A stretch of DNA of 19,401 nt from CAIVSN01 sp040383945 (lineage in GTDB: Bacteria; Patescibacteriota; Gracilibacteria; BD1-5; UBA2023): assembly GCA_040383945.1 (NCBI GenBank), contig JBEICN010000018.1, positions 1 to 19,401 of the forward strand, in the 5' to 3' direction. Under the pieces are notes generated by a model. It was not told the DNA's origin. It made no database searches and saw only the letters and a program-made list of their open reading frames with translations. Numbering within the stretch: the first letter of the stretch is position 1; every line of letters begins with the position of its first letter. Of the stretch, positions 7,457 to 17,205 are shown piece after piece. The translations under genes and the position numbers were made by a program.

Positions 7457-9708
7457 CGATCAATCGGAGCAATCTTAATATTCAAGCGCTTAATACCTCG
7501 ACTCCCCCCCGTAAACGCTATATCCGCAACATCCCCCTTTACGGCGACGATTGTGCCGACTCAGAACTGAGGATGTTTGACTTTTGTTCACACCACAAAA
7601 TCATCCGTGTTATTGATGCGTGCGCGTGCTGAAGAAGCGGTAGTCGCACTGTTTGTTGCAGTACGGCTTCAAAGCCAATCATACGACCCCGTTATACGAT
7701 CCGACTGAAGAGACTCTGCGTGCGAATACGCACCATGATTCCAGCTTCCCGAACCGAACTGATACTTTGGCTCAATAACTTGGCTTTCCAAAAGTTCTGG
7801 CGGAAGTTCCTTGATAAACTTCGATCTCGGGTTTGCCGAATATGTCCCAAATCGATATCGTTCGCGAGCACGGGTAATATAGAGACGCTTTTTCGCGCGG
7901 GTAATGGCTACGTACATGAGCCGGCGCTCTTCTTCCAACTCCTTTGGTTCAAGAAATGTTCGAGAATGAGGAAATAAACCATCTTCTGCACCAGAAATAA
8001 CCACATTCGTAAACTCAAGCCCCTTGGCAAGATGAACGGTCATAAGCGAGACTACTTCCTCTCATGTAGCATCACGATCAGCATCTGTAATAAGTGCAAT
8101 ATCTTCCAAAAACATGGCAAGCCCCTCCCCTCCGACCAATCCATCGTAGCGACTGGCAAGGTTGGCAAGTTCTTTCAGATTATCGTGCCGGTTTTCAGCA
8201 TCCTCCTTACCATATTCCAATTCTAGGTATTCACGGTACCGTACTTGTCGTAGTACTTCTTCAATAAGCTCCATTACAGATCGAGTTCGCGCAGTATCAG
8301 CAAGACTTTCGTACATGAGATAGAAATTCCCTAGTGCCGTTTTTAGCGCTCCGCTAAAAATTCCCATATCGACCCCATGACGTATGGCTGTAATTGGATC
8401 AGCTCAAATATCATCTGCTACATCGAGAATTTGTTCGAGTGATTTTTCTCCAATTTTTCGGCTTGGCACATTGATAATACGAGAAAATCAAATTCGATCC
8501 GAGCGATTATGCAAGAGTCGAAGGTAAGACAGCACATCCTTCACCTCCTTTCGTTCATAAAATTTCACACCTCAGAAAATACGATATGGTATATTTTTTG
8601 AAATAAGTGCTTCTTCGATTGATCTTGACTGAGCGTTGGTACGATAGAGTATAGCCCAGTCACGGTACGTTTGACCTTCTGCCAGAGATTCCGTAATACG
8701 CGCGACGATTTCTCGACATTCTTCCTTTTCGTCAGCAGCTTCAATTTCAATAATCTTATGCCCTTGAACATTATCGGTCCACAGGGTCTTTTCGAGTGCA
8801 TTACGATTGAACTTAATGAGAGCATTTGCGGCTTCAATAATAGTTTTTGTAGATCGGTAATTTTGCTCTAACTTTACTACAGTCGCATTTGGATAGTCCC
8901 TCTCAAAATGAAGGATATTTTTGATGTTTGCTCCTCGCCAACTGTAAATTCCCTGCCAATCATCTCCCACCACCGCTATATTTTTTGTATGGCTCGCGAG
9001 CAATGTAACAATCTGATATTGAATTTCATTGGTATCCTGATACTCATCAACCATAATATATGAAAATCTCCCATGAAAATATGCTAACACTTCCGGAAGG
9101 CGTAACAACTCATACACCTTCAGGAGAATATCGTCAAAATCGAGCGCATTCATGGCCCGCATTCGCAATTCTAGATCGGCATAGACATCTGCCGCAATCG
9201 CAGAAACATACGACTGAGCAATACGACGCATGCCGCTGGGATCCATTCCGTCGTTCTTGGCACTGGAAATCATGGCAACAATTTGCTTTGCGGGAACTTC
9301 TTTCTCATCAATTTGCTTCTCGGCCAAAATAATCTTTATGAGCCTCACTTTGTCATCTTCATCAAATATTACAAAATTTTTAGAGTATCCGATGCGGTCG
9401 ATAAATAGTCTCAAAAAATAGACTCCCATGGAATGGAAGGTCCCAACAAGCGGAGCACCGCTCTCACGGTAGAGGTTTATCTGGCTATACTCAATGCCAA
9501 GTTTCTGGCCAATGCGGTCGCGCATCTCACGAGCGGCCTTGTTGGTAAAAGTTACACAAAGAATAGACTCTGGAGCGATACCGACATTGAGAACGAGATG
9601 TGCCACTCGTTCGGTCAGGGTGTGAGTTTTTCCAGCGCCAGCACCGGCCAGTATGAGAAGCGGTCAATCTATGTGGTTGACCGCTTCTTGTTGTCGTTCA
9701 TTAAGCAT
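7450..9708 (-). CDS. pcrA: superfamily 1A DNA helicase PcrA/UvrD
   Basis: 752 aa, with eight TGA codons read as Gly. A 3'-5' helicase for repair and replication restart. In order: Q-motif LNERQQEAV at the start, GPLLILAGAGAGKT (Walker A 22-28; the G of DGP is TGA), TFTNKAAREM, GTFHS, VDEYQDTN at 220-227, GDDWQGIYSWRGA near 248-260, LEQNYRS, YRIFGGVKFYERKE (first G is TGA), TVHLAKGLEF, and RRLMYVAITRAKKRLYIT. Motif III has W where DDDQ is usual, as in helicase IV types. The C-terminus (about 690-752; VKHPQFGVGTIV, FTGGSRGIKRL) is the PcrA Tudor-like domain that contacts RNA polymerase; it is lost if TGA at 7669 is taken as stop. Stop is TAG. ATG 9708 lies 6 nt after TATACT. Confidence 0.95.
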
Positions 9709-9714
9709 GACGAG

Positions 9715-9720
9715 AGTATA
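9715..9720 (-). promoter_or_regulatory. -10 box for pcrA, leaderless type
   Basis: TATACT on the minus strand, exactly 6 nt before the ATG at 9708, preceded by TTTTTGA. The -35 is weak or absent. Confidence 0.5.
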
Positions 9721-9784
9721 TCAAAAACCCTATGAAATGCGAGAGGTTTTATAGAAAAAATATGAAAATTTGGAGAGTAGTATA

Positions 9785-11365
9785 CTATCCTCGCTTCAAT
9801 ACCCCCCAAGCCTGAATCATGCGGGCAGCATCGGCTCGAGTGACAGCCTTAGCGGTTTGTACTCCTGCTCGTGTGAATTTGGTATCTGCAATAAATTTCT
9901 TCACGGGTCCATTCTTTCCGTACACCTCATATCCTACTTGATAATCCCCAGTCAATCGCATCATCATAGCTATAAGTTCTGCTTTCGTAACGGATTCATT
10001 TGGACGAAAGAGCCAACCTGCGGTAATGATTCACTTTGCCTGAAATGCGGTAATATATCCCAATGCCGCATCATCCAAAGGAACATCTGCGAAGGGTGAA
10101 CGCACCCCTGGTTGCGCTTCGACATCAAATACTCATGCAAGATAGAGAACCGCCTCTCGCCGTGTCATGGCTTGAAATGGTCGAAATACTGATTCATTTT
10201 GTAGCACTGGAACCGCTTTGGACTTCAAATACATAGCAGATTTTGCATAGGCAGCTCTGCTTGATATATCTTCATATGCGGTAATTGAGTTTGTAGCAGC
10301 TACTATATCTTCAACTGACTTCGTAGTGGTGAGAGGAGAAATTTGAGTGATAGACAGTGGAGCTGAGACAGGCCCGGGAAGTTCTGGCGCACTCCAAAGC
10401 TCATTAGGTGTATCTTTTGTCGCAGTAGAGGGAGGTACCGGCACAGAAGTAACAAAATTTTGAATCGGCGGAGGCGTGCTTCCTGCTACCTTGATTTCAC
10501 TCACGGATGGGTTAGATACAGAAAATGATGCATCTACTAACTCTTGGACAAATTCCATCGGATGTACGGTAAACTTCATAGCATTTTCCTTACCAAGACC
10601 GAGATTTACAGCTTCAAAAAAGTTAATCTTAAGATTTCTGAGATCCTGAAACGTGTATGGCCAGTAGCTATGAAATGGAGCATCGGCAGTATCGATTTGA
10701 AAATGAAGATGTGGTGTAGTGGTAATTCCCGTCATTCCAACTTTTCCAAGAATTTCTCCTTTACGGATACTTGTACCCTCGACAACAAGTACTGATTCCA
10801 AGTGCAAATAACTAGAATAGTAACTCGCGGGGGGATTTCCATTGAAACTCACCGCATCATGTCGTATGACAACGTACTTACCATCGGCATTTTCAGTATT
10901 TACTACCTTGGTAACAATTCCGTGAGCGATGGCCATTACGGGTGTTCCAAGCGGAGCTCGAATATCTACCCCCAAATGGGATCCGTCATATTCTTTGAAG
11001 TTCATACGATAACTCCCCATGTAAGGAGTGAGGAAAGTTGCACGCGCCATGAGGGCAATCTTATCATTGGCATCCTCTATTTCCAGAGTTTGAGGATCAT
11101 ACACTGGTAGCTCAATAAAGTCCGATGCTGCCACATTTTCATACCGAAGTGATTTTGTCAAATTCCCAGAAATAAGCCAATTCGGAACATACGCAATAGG
11201 GCTTACCGTACCATCAAATGTGGGAACTTTCACATTGGGATATTCGAGAACGGATCCCTTCAAAAAGGGAAATCCTGTCGAAATCAAAATATAAAACATC
11301 AGAAGACCAAGGTTAAAAAGCCAGAGTCGACGGATATTTATCGGGAGAAGTACAAAAGCTAGCAT
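9785..11365 (-). CDS. membrane-anchored M23 (LytM) peptidase with C-terminal SLH-type repeats
   Basis: 526 aa. One N-terminal TM segment (about 12-32) leads to an extracytoplasmic M23 domain: GSHLGVD (zinc ligands H130 and D134), the G-T-P-V strand at 140-143, YLHLE (H188), GEILGKVGMTG, and TPHLHF (H219, H221), so all metal and catalytic residues are present. A low-complexity Pro/Thr/Ser linker (about 300-370) follows. The C-terminus has SLH-type repeats (motifs FRPFQAMTRREAV, FADVPLDDAALGYI, GIITAGWLFRPNESVTKAE, and a shorter one ending ADAARMIQAWG). Two TGA codons in the SLH part are read as Gly. M23 enzymes cut peptide cross-links in cell-wall murein, and SLH repeats usually bind wall polymers, so this is probably an envelope hydrolase or scaffold. 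Stop TAG. No promoter is clear in the 120-nt divergent gap. Confidence 0.9.
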
Positions 11366-11450
11366 AAAAAAAGAAATGTTCCCATGGATGCTACCATAAA
11401 ATTTTCAAGGAAGCAAAAAACCACCAATTAGAAATTTGTATTTATGTATT

Positions 11451-11481
11451 TTGCATATACTGAAAAAATATGGCCTAATAT
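11451..11481 (+). promoter_or_regulatory. promoter of the GGDEF-like gene
   Basis: TTGCAT (11451-11456), 19-nt spacer, TAATAT (11476-11481), then only 4 nt to ATG 11486. The spacer is long, so the -35 is uncertain. Confidence 0.4.
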
Positions 11482-11485
11482 TGCT

Positions 11486-13435
11486 ATGAAAAAATATCCT
11501 GTATCACCTACGGAAACGTATCCTAACAATATGGGAACGGATCTTTCAGCAGTAGGAAAAATTCAGGAATGAACCAATTTTGATGAGGCAGTATCTGGAA
11601 AAACTGTAGTTTGAGTAAAAACAGCAATATCTCTAAAAGTAGATGAATTATACGGTAAACCCCTCCAAAAGCAGATACACATGGTATCAACGGGTAGCGA
11701 TGATGTGGTTCGCTCAGAGTTGCTACCGTCAAACCAACCTCATTTTGCCTATAATATTGATGCCCTCCAACCATCTATGAATCTTTGAGAAGATATGCAT
11801 CGAATTCTCAAAGAACATCCTGAAGTAACTGAACTGCACTTTTCATCATTGTTTCCGAGCAAAAGCAAAAAGATGCTCATGGAGATTCTTTCGGAGAACC
11901 GACCTCTTCTAGGGATATTACGAATACTGCCGGGTTGACGGGTCGATACGTATGTGATACGATGAGTGAAGCACGATAACGATATTCTCTCTCAGCAGAT
12001 TGTTGATGAGATTCTCTTTGAAATCAAAGAACACCTCATACAGGCACTGACTCAACATTTCTGACAAGAAAAGCTACTACGTATTACAAGTAGTCATAAC
12101 AAAATCACTGTAGCTCTCCCAAAAGAGAGCGATACCAAACTCTTCTCACAAAAAAAATTGAACGCTATAGTGCAACAAGCCATAGCAGAAAAAAGTTCCG
12201 TATTAAAACATTGTGCTGAGCGATTTCAAAAGACACCCGAAGAGATTCAAAAAGTTGTGGCAAGTATACGCATCGGAGGTTGAGTGTCACAAGTCTCGGA
12301 GAAAGGAGATGATTTGAGCAAACTCGAGGCCGTATATAAAAGTGAAATACAGGCGAGATGAGGAGTATTTTGAATGCAAAGCGTTAAGCGTATGAAACGC
12401 ATTAAGATGCTTGAGCAAAAGTTAGCAGAAGAATTTCATGAGGTCCAATTTCAGCATGGAAAGTATTTCTATCCAGTGATCATCTTGGATATGTATGGCA
12501 AATCCCGACCACACCCTCTGCTTATAGATTTGATTCGAAAACCCGGAGGGAAAGAAGTAATCGAGCCTGAAAATCTCAGAAATCAGATTGAGCTGTATCT
12601 CACCGCTCTCAATCAGGAGCTTGATTATATTGCACCTGCTTTGGATTTTGATTCTGGTTTTGAAGAAGCACATAGAATCGAAGAGGATTTTCAAAAAGGA
12701 ATTATTCGTCGTCAATCTATTGAAACCACATATAAAAAGTCATTGTCGAAGTCGGCATTTTTTCAAAAAATAGAAGGCAGAGACGGTGTTTGTGTGATGC
12801 TTGATGTCAAGGGCATGTTCTCCAAAAATAATTCAGCATTTATTAAGCTCAGCGAAATGATTGCAGATACTGGAAAAACGGTTTCTACTCTAGAAAGACT
12901 TGATGCTCTCGGGAACATTACTCGAGCATTCATTCGTTGAACGGAAAATATCGGGAGAATTTATCCAAATATGTTGAGTTCGCATGGAGGAGATGAATTT
13001 ATTTTCTTTATCGAGTGAGCTGGATCAAAAGACTTTTCTAACATTTTGTGACACACCAAACTTGCTCTTGGTGATGAGGGCTTTGACATTAGAACCTCCA
13101 TTCGTGAATCTACCGGTTCAAAGGGGGTTTTTGAAGCCTTGGATGGTGAGACAAAAATTGCAAAAATAATCGAGAGCCTATGAAGACTTCCAAATGGAAA
13201 GATACCTACTATGCTTCGGCATGTCGAAGTTTCAACAGCATCTCTATCGGCAGATTTTGTAGTGAGTGAACTTGCTCGAAGGAAGAAGGGGGTGGAAAAA
13301 GTATTATACTGACTCGACGGAAAGTTATTTGAGGAGAGTACGCTGGAGCTCCGGTGATTCAACGTCCAGTTCAAAAAAACCGGAGACGAAAGTATCAGCA
13401 TTTACGCATACCCCCGTGTCACTTTAGATTCATAA
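11486..13435 (+). CDS. large protein with GGDEF-like domain
   Basis: 649 aa, held together by about 15 TGA codons read as Gly, the highest count in the window. The N-terminal 300 residues are not recognised: predicted soluble, mostly mixed alpha/beta, with SLFPSKSKKMLMEILSEN and a helix-rich middle. Residues about 300-430 are charged and helical (RMKRIKMLEQKLAEEFHEV and onward). A GGDEF motif lies at 501-505 in SHGGDEFIFFIEG, with the usual hydrophobic strand after it. VMLDVKGMF near 438-446 could be the metal-binding strand that precedes it in diguanylate cyclases. The gap between the two is about 18 residues longer than usual and the DxxFK/N-D signature is incomplete, so activity is uncertain. 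No TM or signal peptide, so probably cytoplasmic. The 152-aa gene follows after 11 nt. Confidence 0.7.
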
Positions 13436-13446
13436 TCATAACCTAT

Positions 13447-13905
13447 ATGCTCAATACCAATAATGAAAACTCTGGGATGGAAACTCAGAATTACCAAAAT
13501 GGAAAGACACTACTTTTGAATGACTTGTCTCATGAACCTTTTTTGAGATGAAAAATTATTCAAGGGGTTATGAGTACTGAACAGACGAATTCCATAAATC
13601 CTACGAGTACAGAAGCTTTTTTGGATGTATACTTTAATGCATATCTTGGTGAGCGAAGGGCATTTTCTGGCGATCCGGAAGATCCTGGAAGAATAAGCTG
13701 GCTTTCGTATATGTGAGATCAGATTTCCTCTAGCTACCACAAAAATCCTGCCGAAATATCATCTGAAAGCAAAGACATAATATTTGAAGCGTTCAAACGA
13801 TTTTTGGAATTGTATGTTACGAGAAAAATAGATTCACTACAAGAGACTATACCTAATCCACTTGAATCAAATACCAAGAAGTCCGTACAGGATATTATCG
13901 AATAG
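13447..13905 (+). CDS. hypothetical protein, 152 aa, after the GGDEF-like gene
   Basis: Not recognised. Soluble and largely helical in its second half (SKDIIFEAFKRFLELYV). Two TGA codons read as Gly (FLRGKII and YMGDQIS). The N-terminus is Asn/Gln-rich and likely disordered. ATG 13447 lies 11 nt after the TAA of the GGDEF-like gene, with no Shine-Dalgarno and no clear promoter, so cotranscription is likely. A later in-frame ATG (13477) is possible. Stop TAG. It converges on ychF, leaving a 31-nt gap. Confidence 0.65.
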
Positions 13906-13935
13906 ATTTCTATCTATCAGCAAGGGAATTTGGGT

Positions 13936-13963
13936 GTTATGCTCAAAATTTGAATAGCATAAC
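13936..13963. other. hairpin at the ychF / 152-aa convergent ends
   Basis: GTTATGCT / AGCATAAC, 8-bp perfect stem with a 12-nt loop, overlapping the ychF stop codon. There is no T run on either side, so it is not a classic intrinsic terminator; it may still stabilise or define 3' ends. Confidence 0.3.
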
Positions 13964-15022
13964 ATCTCCGTCAAGTACTATATATTCCTTGCCTTCCATT
14001 CGTACTTTTCCCTTCTCGCGAGCCAATCCCCAACCACCAGATTCTACGAGATCATTCCATTTTACTACATCAGCTTTGATAAACTTTTTTTGAAAATCGG
14101 TATGTATCACTCCAGCAGCTTCTGGGGCGGTCCATCATTTCTTAATAGTCCATGCCCGCACCTCCATCTCTCCAGCAGTAAAATAGTATTGTAGACCAAG
14201 AAGATTATAGCAAGTCTTGATGACGATGTCCGTCGGATTGAAGTGTATCCCCAGTGCCTCAAGATACTCCTTGCGGTCTGCCTCTGAAAATTCCATCATT
14301 TCAAGTTCAAGCTTGGCGCTGATGGGCAATACTGGAGCGCTTGCATCAACCCCGGTCATATTTCGCAATTCTGCTTCCGTCTTCAGGACTCCTTCCTCAT
14401 CTACATTTACTGCATAAATAAATGGCTTATTAGTGAGCAAAAATAGATCCCTGAGCAGGTCTGATTCATCCGGACTTCTTTCAAAATTGATAGCGAGCTG
14501 GCCTGATTCGAGATGCGGCTTAAGACGCGCGTAAATTTCAGTACGCGCCTTTGCTTCCTTGTCTCCAGAGCGTGCTTTTTTATCATTTTCACTCATTCTA
14601 CGCTCAAGAGAATCAAGATCTGCGATGATGAGCTCTGTATTGATAACTTCAATGTCTCGCCTTGCATCAACTGAGCCACTTACATGGTGTACATTACTAT
14701 CAGAAAAGCCTCGAACTACCTGAAGAATCGCATCTACTTGACGAATGTGGGAAAGAAATTTGTTTCATAGTCATTCTCACTTTGAGGCTCATTCAACCAG
14801 CCCTGCAATGTCAACGAATTCCACATTTGCTGGAACAATTTTTGCACCATTCACAGTAACTCGTAGCTGTTCCAGTCTTTCATCATGAACATTCACCATG
14901 CCCACATTGGGCTCTATGGTACAAAATGGAAAATTTGCAGCTTCTGCCGCATACGATTTTGTAAGAGCATTGAACAAAGTTGATTTCCCAACATTGGGAA
15001 GTCCGACGATACCTACTTTCAT
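13937..15022 (-). CDS. ychF: redox-regulated ATPase/GTPase YchF (OLA1 family)
   Basis: 361 aa, close to the E. coli length of 363. A ribosome-associated P-loop NTPase. MKVGIVGLPNVGKSTLFNAL gives G1, NFPFCTIEPN G2, DIAGLVEGASKGEGLGNKF G3, and AVNVDE the altered G4 (NxxE) that gives ATP preference. A C-terminal TGS domain follows (FTAGEMEVRAWTIKKGWTAP, then LDGDVMLFKF). Six TGA codons are read as Gly; four of them fall within nine codons of the G3 region at 14765-14791, all on invariant glycines. The C-terminus needs TGA at 14135 to be sense; the true stop is TAA. The small membrane-protein gene upstream ends 3 nt before the ATG, so they probably share a transcript. Confidence 0.96.
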
Positions 15023-15025
15023 ATG

Positions 15026-15286
15026 TTAATATTGTTCTAATTGATTTGGAGATCACCCCACGGTCGCAGTAGTCGAAAGAGGCTTTGATCCAAACTCCCG
15101 AAAAACTACATAGAAAGCAATGAGGGTTATCACGAGCAAGAATATCCCTACAAATCGAGTAACTGGTCGAACTTGAGTCGAGTATTCTCGAAACTTATAA
15201 ATATGAATCTTCGCTACAAGATAAAAACCCCAAACGAGAAACAAAACACATATAAGATATGCGAAATAGAGCCAAAATGCAATCAT
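15026..15286 (-). CDS. small two-TM membrane protein, 86 aa
   Basis: Not recognised. Two hydrophobic helices, about 2-26 (FWLYFAYLICVLFLVWGF) and about 46-63 (VGIFLLVITLIAFYVVF), flank a basic loop (KIHIYKFREYSTQVRPVTR), which by the positive-inside rule should be cytoplasmic. One TGA read as Gly extends the C-terminus by 9 residues to a TAA at 15026. ATG 15286 is 6 nt after TAGCAT. It lies between murF-like (56 nt upstream) and ychF (3 nt downstream), all on the minus strand. No function can be proposed. Confidence 0.7.
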
Positions 15287-15292
15287 GAAGAT

Positions 15293-15320
15293 ATGCTAAT
15301 AGAAAAAACTTAAAAAACAA
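15293..15320 (-). promoter_or_regulatory. promoter of the small membrane protein / ychF unit
   Basis: Minus strand TTGTTT (15315-15320), 16-nt T-rich spacer, TAGCAT (15293-15298), then 6 nt to ATG 15286. Confidence 0.45.
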
Positions 15321-15342
15321 CAGTATCTCACAAAACACCACA

Positions 15343-16650
15343 TTACACCGGAGCAATAAGCGTAAAAAATTCGTTTTTCTTTTTGAGCCATCTTGGCGAC
15401 TGTCGACACAAGTTATCTGCATCTCGCATGTCAAAGAGAAATTCCTTGATACCCTCTTCAAGAAATATCGTATTCTGACTCCCTTTAACAAAAATGACTT
15501 TTTGTCACTCGGTCTCATATAAGAGTTCTCGAATTCGCTGACCTGCAATTTTTGAGTTGGCAAAATGGAAAACTCGAGACTCCCCAAGGGCTTGTTTTGT
15601 GGTTTCGTAGACATATTTTTGCATCTCTTCTCCTACCAAGATAAGAAATTTTGGAGAGAGAGCCACTATACGATCCGCAATGTCACGGTGAAGTTCCTCA
15701 GACTCTTTCCCGAGCTCGCGCATATCTCAGATACACAAAAGCTTGTGGAGTTCTTCTGGAAGCTCTGAGAGATATTCAATTCCTGCCGAAATTGCTTCAT
15801 GACTTCCATTATAACTTCCGTCGATTATGGTAGTTTCATTTACTCCATGCAAAATAGATCCTCTCCCCTTTTGTGGCACAAGTTCTTCGAAAATGGATGA
15901 AATCTCGCGAATATCTTTATTCAAAAAGTGTGCGAGTGCAAATACTGGGAGAATATTATATGACTGATGAGATCCAACCACGGGTACTTTTACCGGAATA
16001 CGCACTTCGGCGCTTTCGACCTCAAACACCAATCATTCGAGTGTTGATTGTACATCAACCACACGAAAATCCACGGGCTCAACAGACTTTCGTCAAAAAG
16101 TGAGTACATGTTCGTGCGGATGTTCAGATACATACCTTCGTATTTTTGAGTCATCCGCGTTGATGATACAATTTTTAGACTTTGGTATCAGTTTTAATTT
16201 TTCAGCCACATATTGATCATAGCTCTCAAAATTTGCGACATGGTTCTTTGATATTGCGAGCAAAACTGCAACATCCGGCTCACAAATACTGGTAAGGTAA
16301 TCCATTTCGCCAGGATGATCAATGCCATATTCCAAAACAAGGTACTTTGGATACTCTTTTTCAAAAAATGCCATCCAGAGACCTTTAGCAAAAACCGCCA
16401 TCCAAAGAAACGGATTATTATGGGGTGAGGCAGATTGCATAATCGTAAGTGGCACTCCGTATTCTCCATTATAGTTGTGAAGAGATACTCCGACATTATA
16501 ATTGCCATACAGTGCTCCAAGTGCATCCGAGAGGAAATGAGCGGTCGTTGATTTTCCTACGGTACCAGTAATCGCCACTACGAAGGGGCGGTGACGTCGA
16601 ATGATTCTGAGAGAAATTACTCGAAGTATTTTGAGAACTAATTGTTTCAT
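15343..16650 (-). CDS. MurF-like Mur ligase lacking the N-terminal domain
   Basis: 435 aa, with four TGA codons read as Gly. Mur ligases join amino acids to the peptidoglycan precursor; MurF adds D-Ala-D-Ala in the cytoplasm. P-loop AITGTVGKST (G29-T35), LEYGIDHPGEMDYL, PDVAVLLAISKNHVANFES, INADDSK, VVGSHQSYNILPVFALA, TIIDGSYNGSHEA, LLCIGDMRELG (first G is TGA) and VIFVKGSQ near the C-terminus all follow the MurF central and C-terminal domains. The P-loop is only about 29 residues from the start, so the usual N-terminal substrate-binding domain of about 80-100 residues is missing, replaced by a short basic, hydrophobic segment. This could mean another substrate or a lineage-specific MurF. ATG 16650 is preferred over a TTG at 16671, which would overlap the -10. 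The start region diverges from the coiled-coil gene. Confidence 0.85.
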
Positions 16651-16660
16651 AAACACGCAC

Positions 16661-16687
16661 AGTATAGCCAACTTAAAAATAAGTCAA
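16661..16687 (-). promoter_or_regulatory. promoter of the MurF-like gene
   Basis: Minus strand TTGACT (16682-16687), 15-nt spacer (16 if read as TTTGAC), TATACT (16661-16666), 10 nt to ATG 16650. It predicts a leader of only about 3 nt. Confidence 0.5.
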
Positions 16688-16731
16688 AATATAGATTTTT
16701 CGTGTCGATGGGCAAAATCTGTCAAAAGTCT

Positions 16732-16760
16732 ATTTGCGTTCATGGAAAACTCTCTATAAT
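16732..16760 (+). promoter_or_regulatory. promoter of the coiled-coil gene
   Basis: Perfect TATAAT at 16755-16760. The -35 is weak: ATTTGC at 17 nt or TTGCGT at 15 nt spacing. The ATG is 30 nt beyond the -10, giving a leader of about 23 nt without a Shine-Dalgarno. Confidence 0.5.
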
Positions 16761-16789
16761 ACAATGCAAGTATCAATTACACCCCGCTT

Positions 16790-17167
16790 ATGGCGCAAAT
16801 TACAAAAGATGGTTTTGTATTTACCATTATAGATGAAATCGAACAACAGTATGCCGAACTCGTAAAACTTGTCCTCGCAACTGAAAGCATGGACAACTCT
16901 GAAAAGCAATATTGGTTTGATATTCTCCCCTCTATGACTGACGATCAGATTGATCGACTCTTTGACATACTTGAGACAGAGAGAAAAAAACTAGAAGAGC
17001 TTGAGATGCGATATCAAGAAGAAATTCAAAACCTCAACGAAAAACATCTCATAGAGTGGCAAGAGTTTCAGTCCAAAGATACTCGAAAAAAGGTATCTGA
17101 AGCAGAAGCAAAAGATAAAAATAATGACGATACGGACAGCATCCTTTCCATGCTCAATAACATCTAA
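16790..17167 (+). CDS. small coiled-coil protein, 125 aa
   Basis: Not recognised. No TGA codons, so it reads the same under either code. Residues about 12-50 are helical (IDEIEQQYAELVKLVLATE), then a short turn (LPSMTDDQIDRLFDIL), then a long highly charged coiled coil (about 63-105: ERKKLEELEMRYQEEIQNLN and onward), ending in an acidic tail with a final hydrophobic patch (ILSMLNNI). Acidic, soluble, cytoplasmic. The MTDDQIDRLFDIL segment is typical of small CPR proteins of unknown role. A terminator follows at 17174-17198; the PP2C-like gene starts 38 nt downstream without an obvious promoter of its own. Confidence 0.8.
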   Translation: MAQITKDGFVFTIIDEIEQQYAELVKLVLATESMDNSEKQYWFDILPSMTDDQIDRLFDILETERKKLEELEMRYQEEIQNLNEKHLIEWQEFQSKDTRKKVSEAEAKDKNNDDTDSILSMLNNI

Positions 17168-17173
17168 CCCATA

Positions 17174-17198
17174 AAGTCCGACTCAACTCGGACTTTTT
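17174..17198 (+). terminator. intrinsic terminator or attenuator
   Basis: AAGTCCGA / TCGGACTT, perfect 8-bp stem with loop CTCAAC, then a short T run. It lies 6 nt after the TAA of the coiled-coil gene and 7 nt before ATG 17206. No promoter is visible between it and the next gene, so partial readthrough is likely. Confidence 0.7.
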
Positions 17199-17205
17199 GA
17201 AAATC

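Noticed and set aside
7429..7632. Plus-strand 67-codon frame preceded by GTGACA-N16-TATACT
   Set aside because: It is antisense to the C-terminal Tudor-like domain of pcrA, which is clearly real once TGA is read as Gly.
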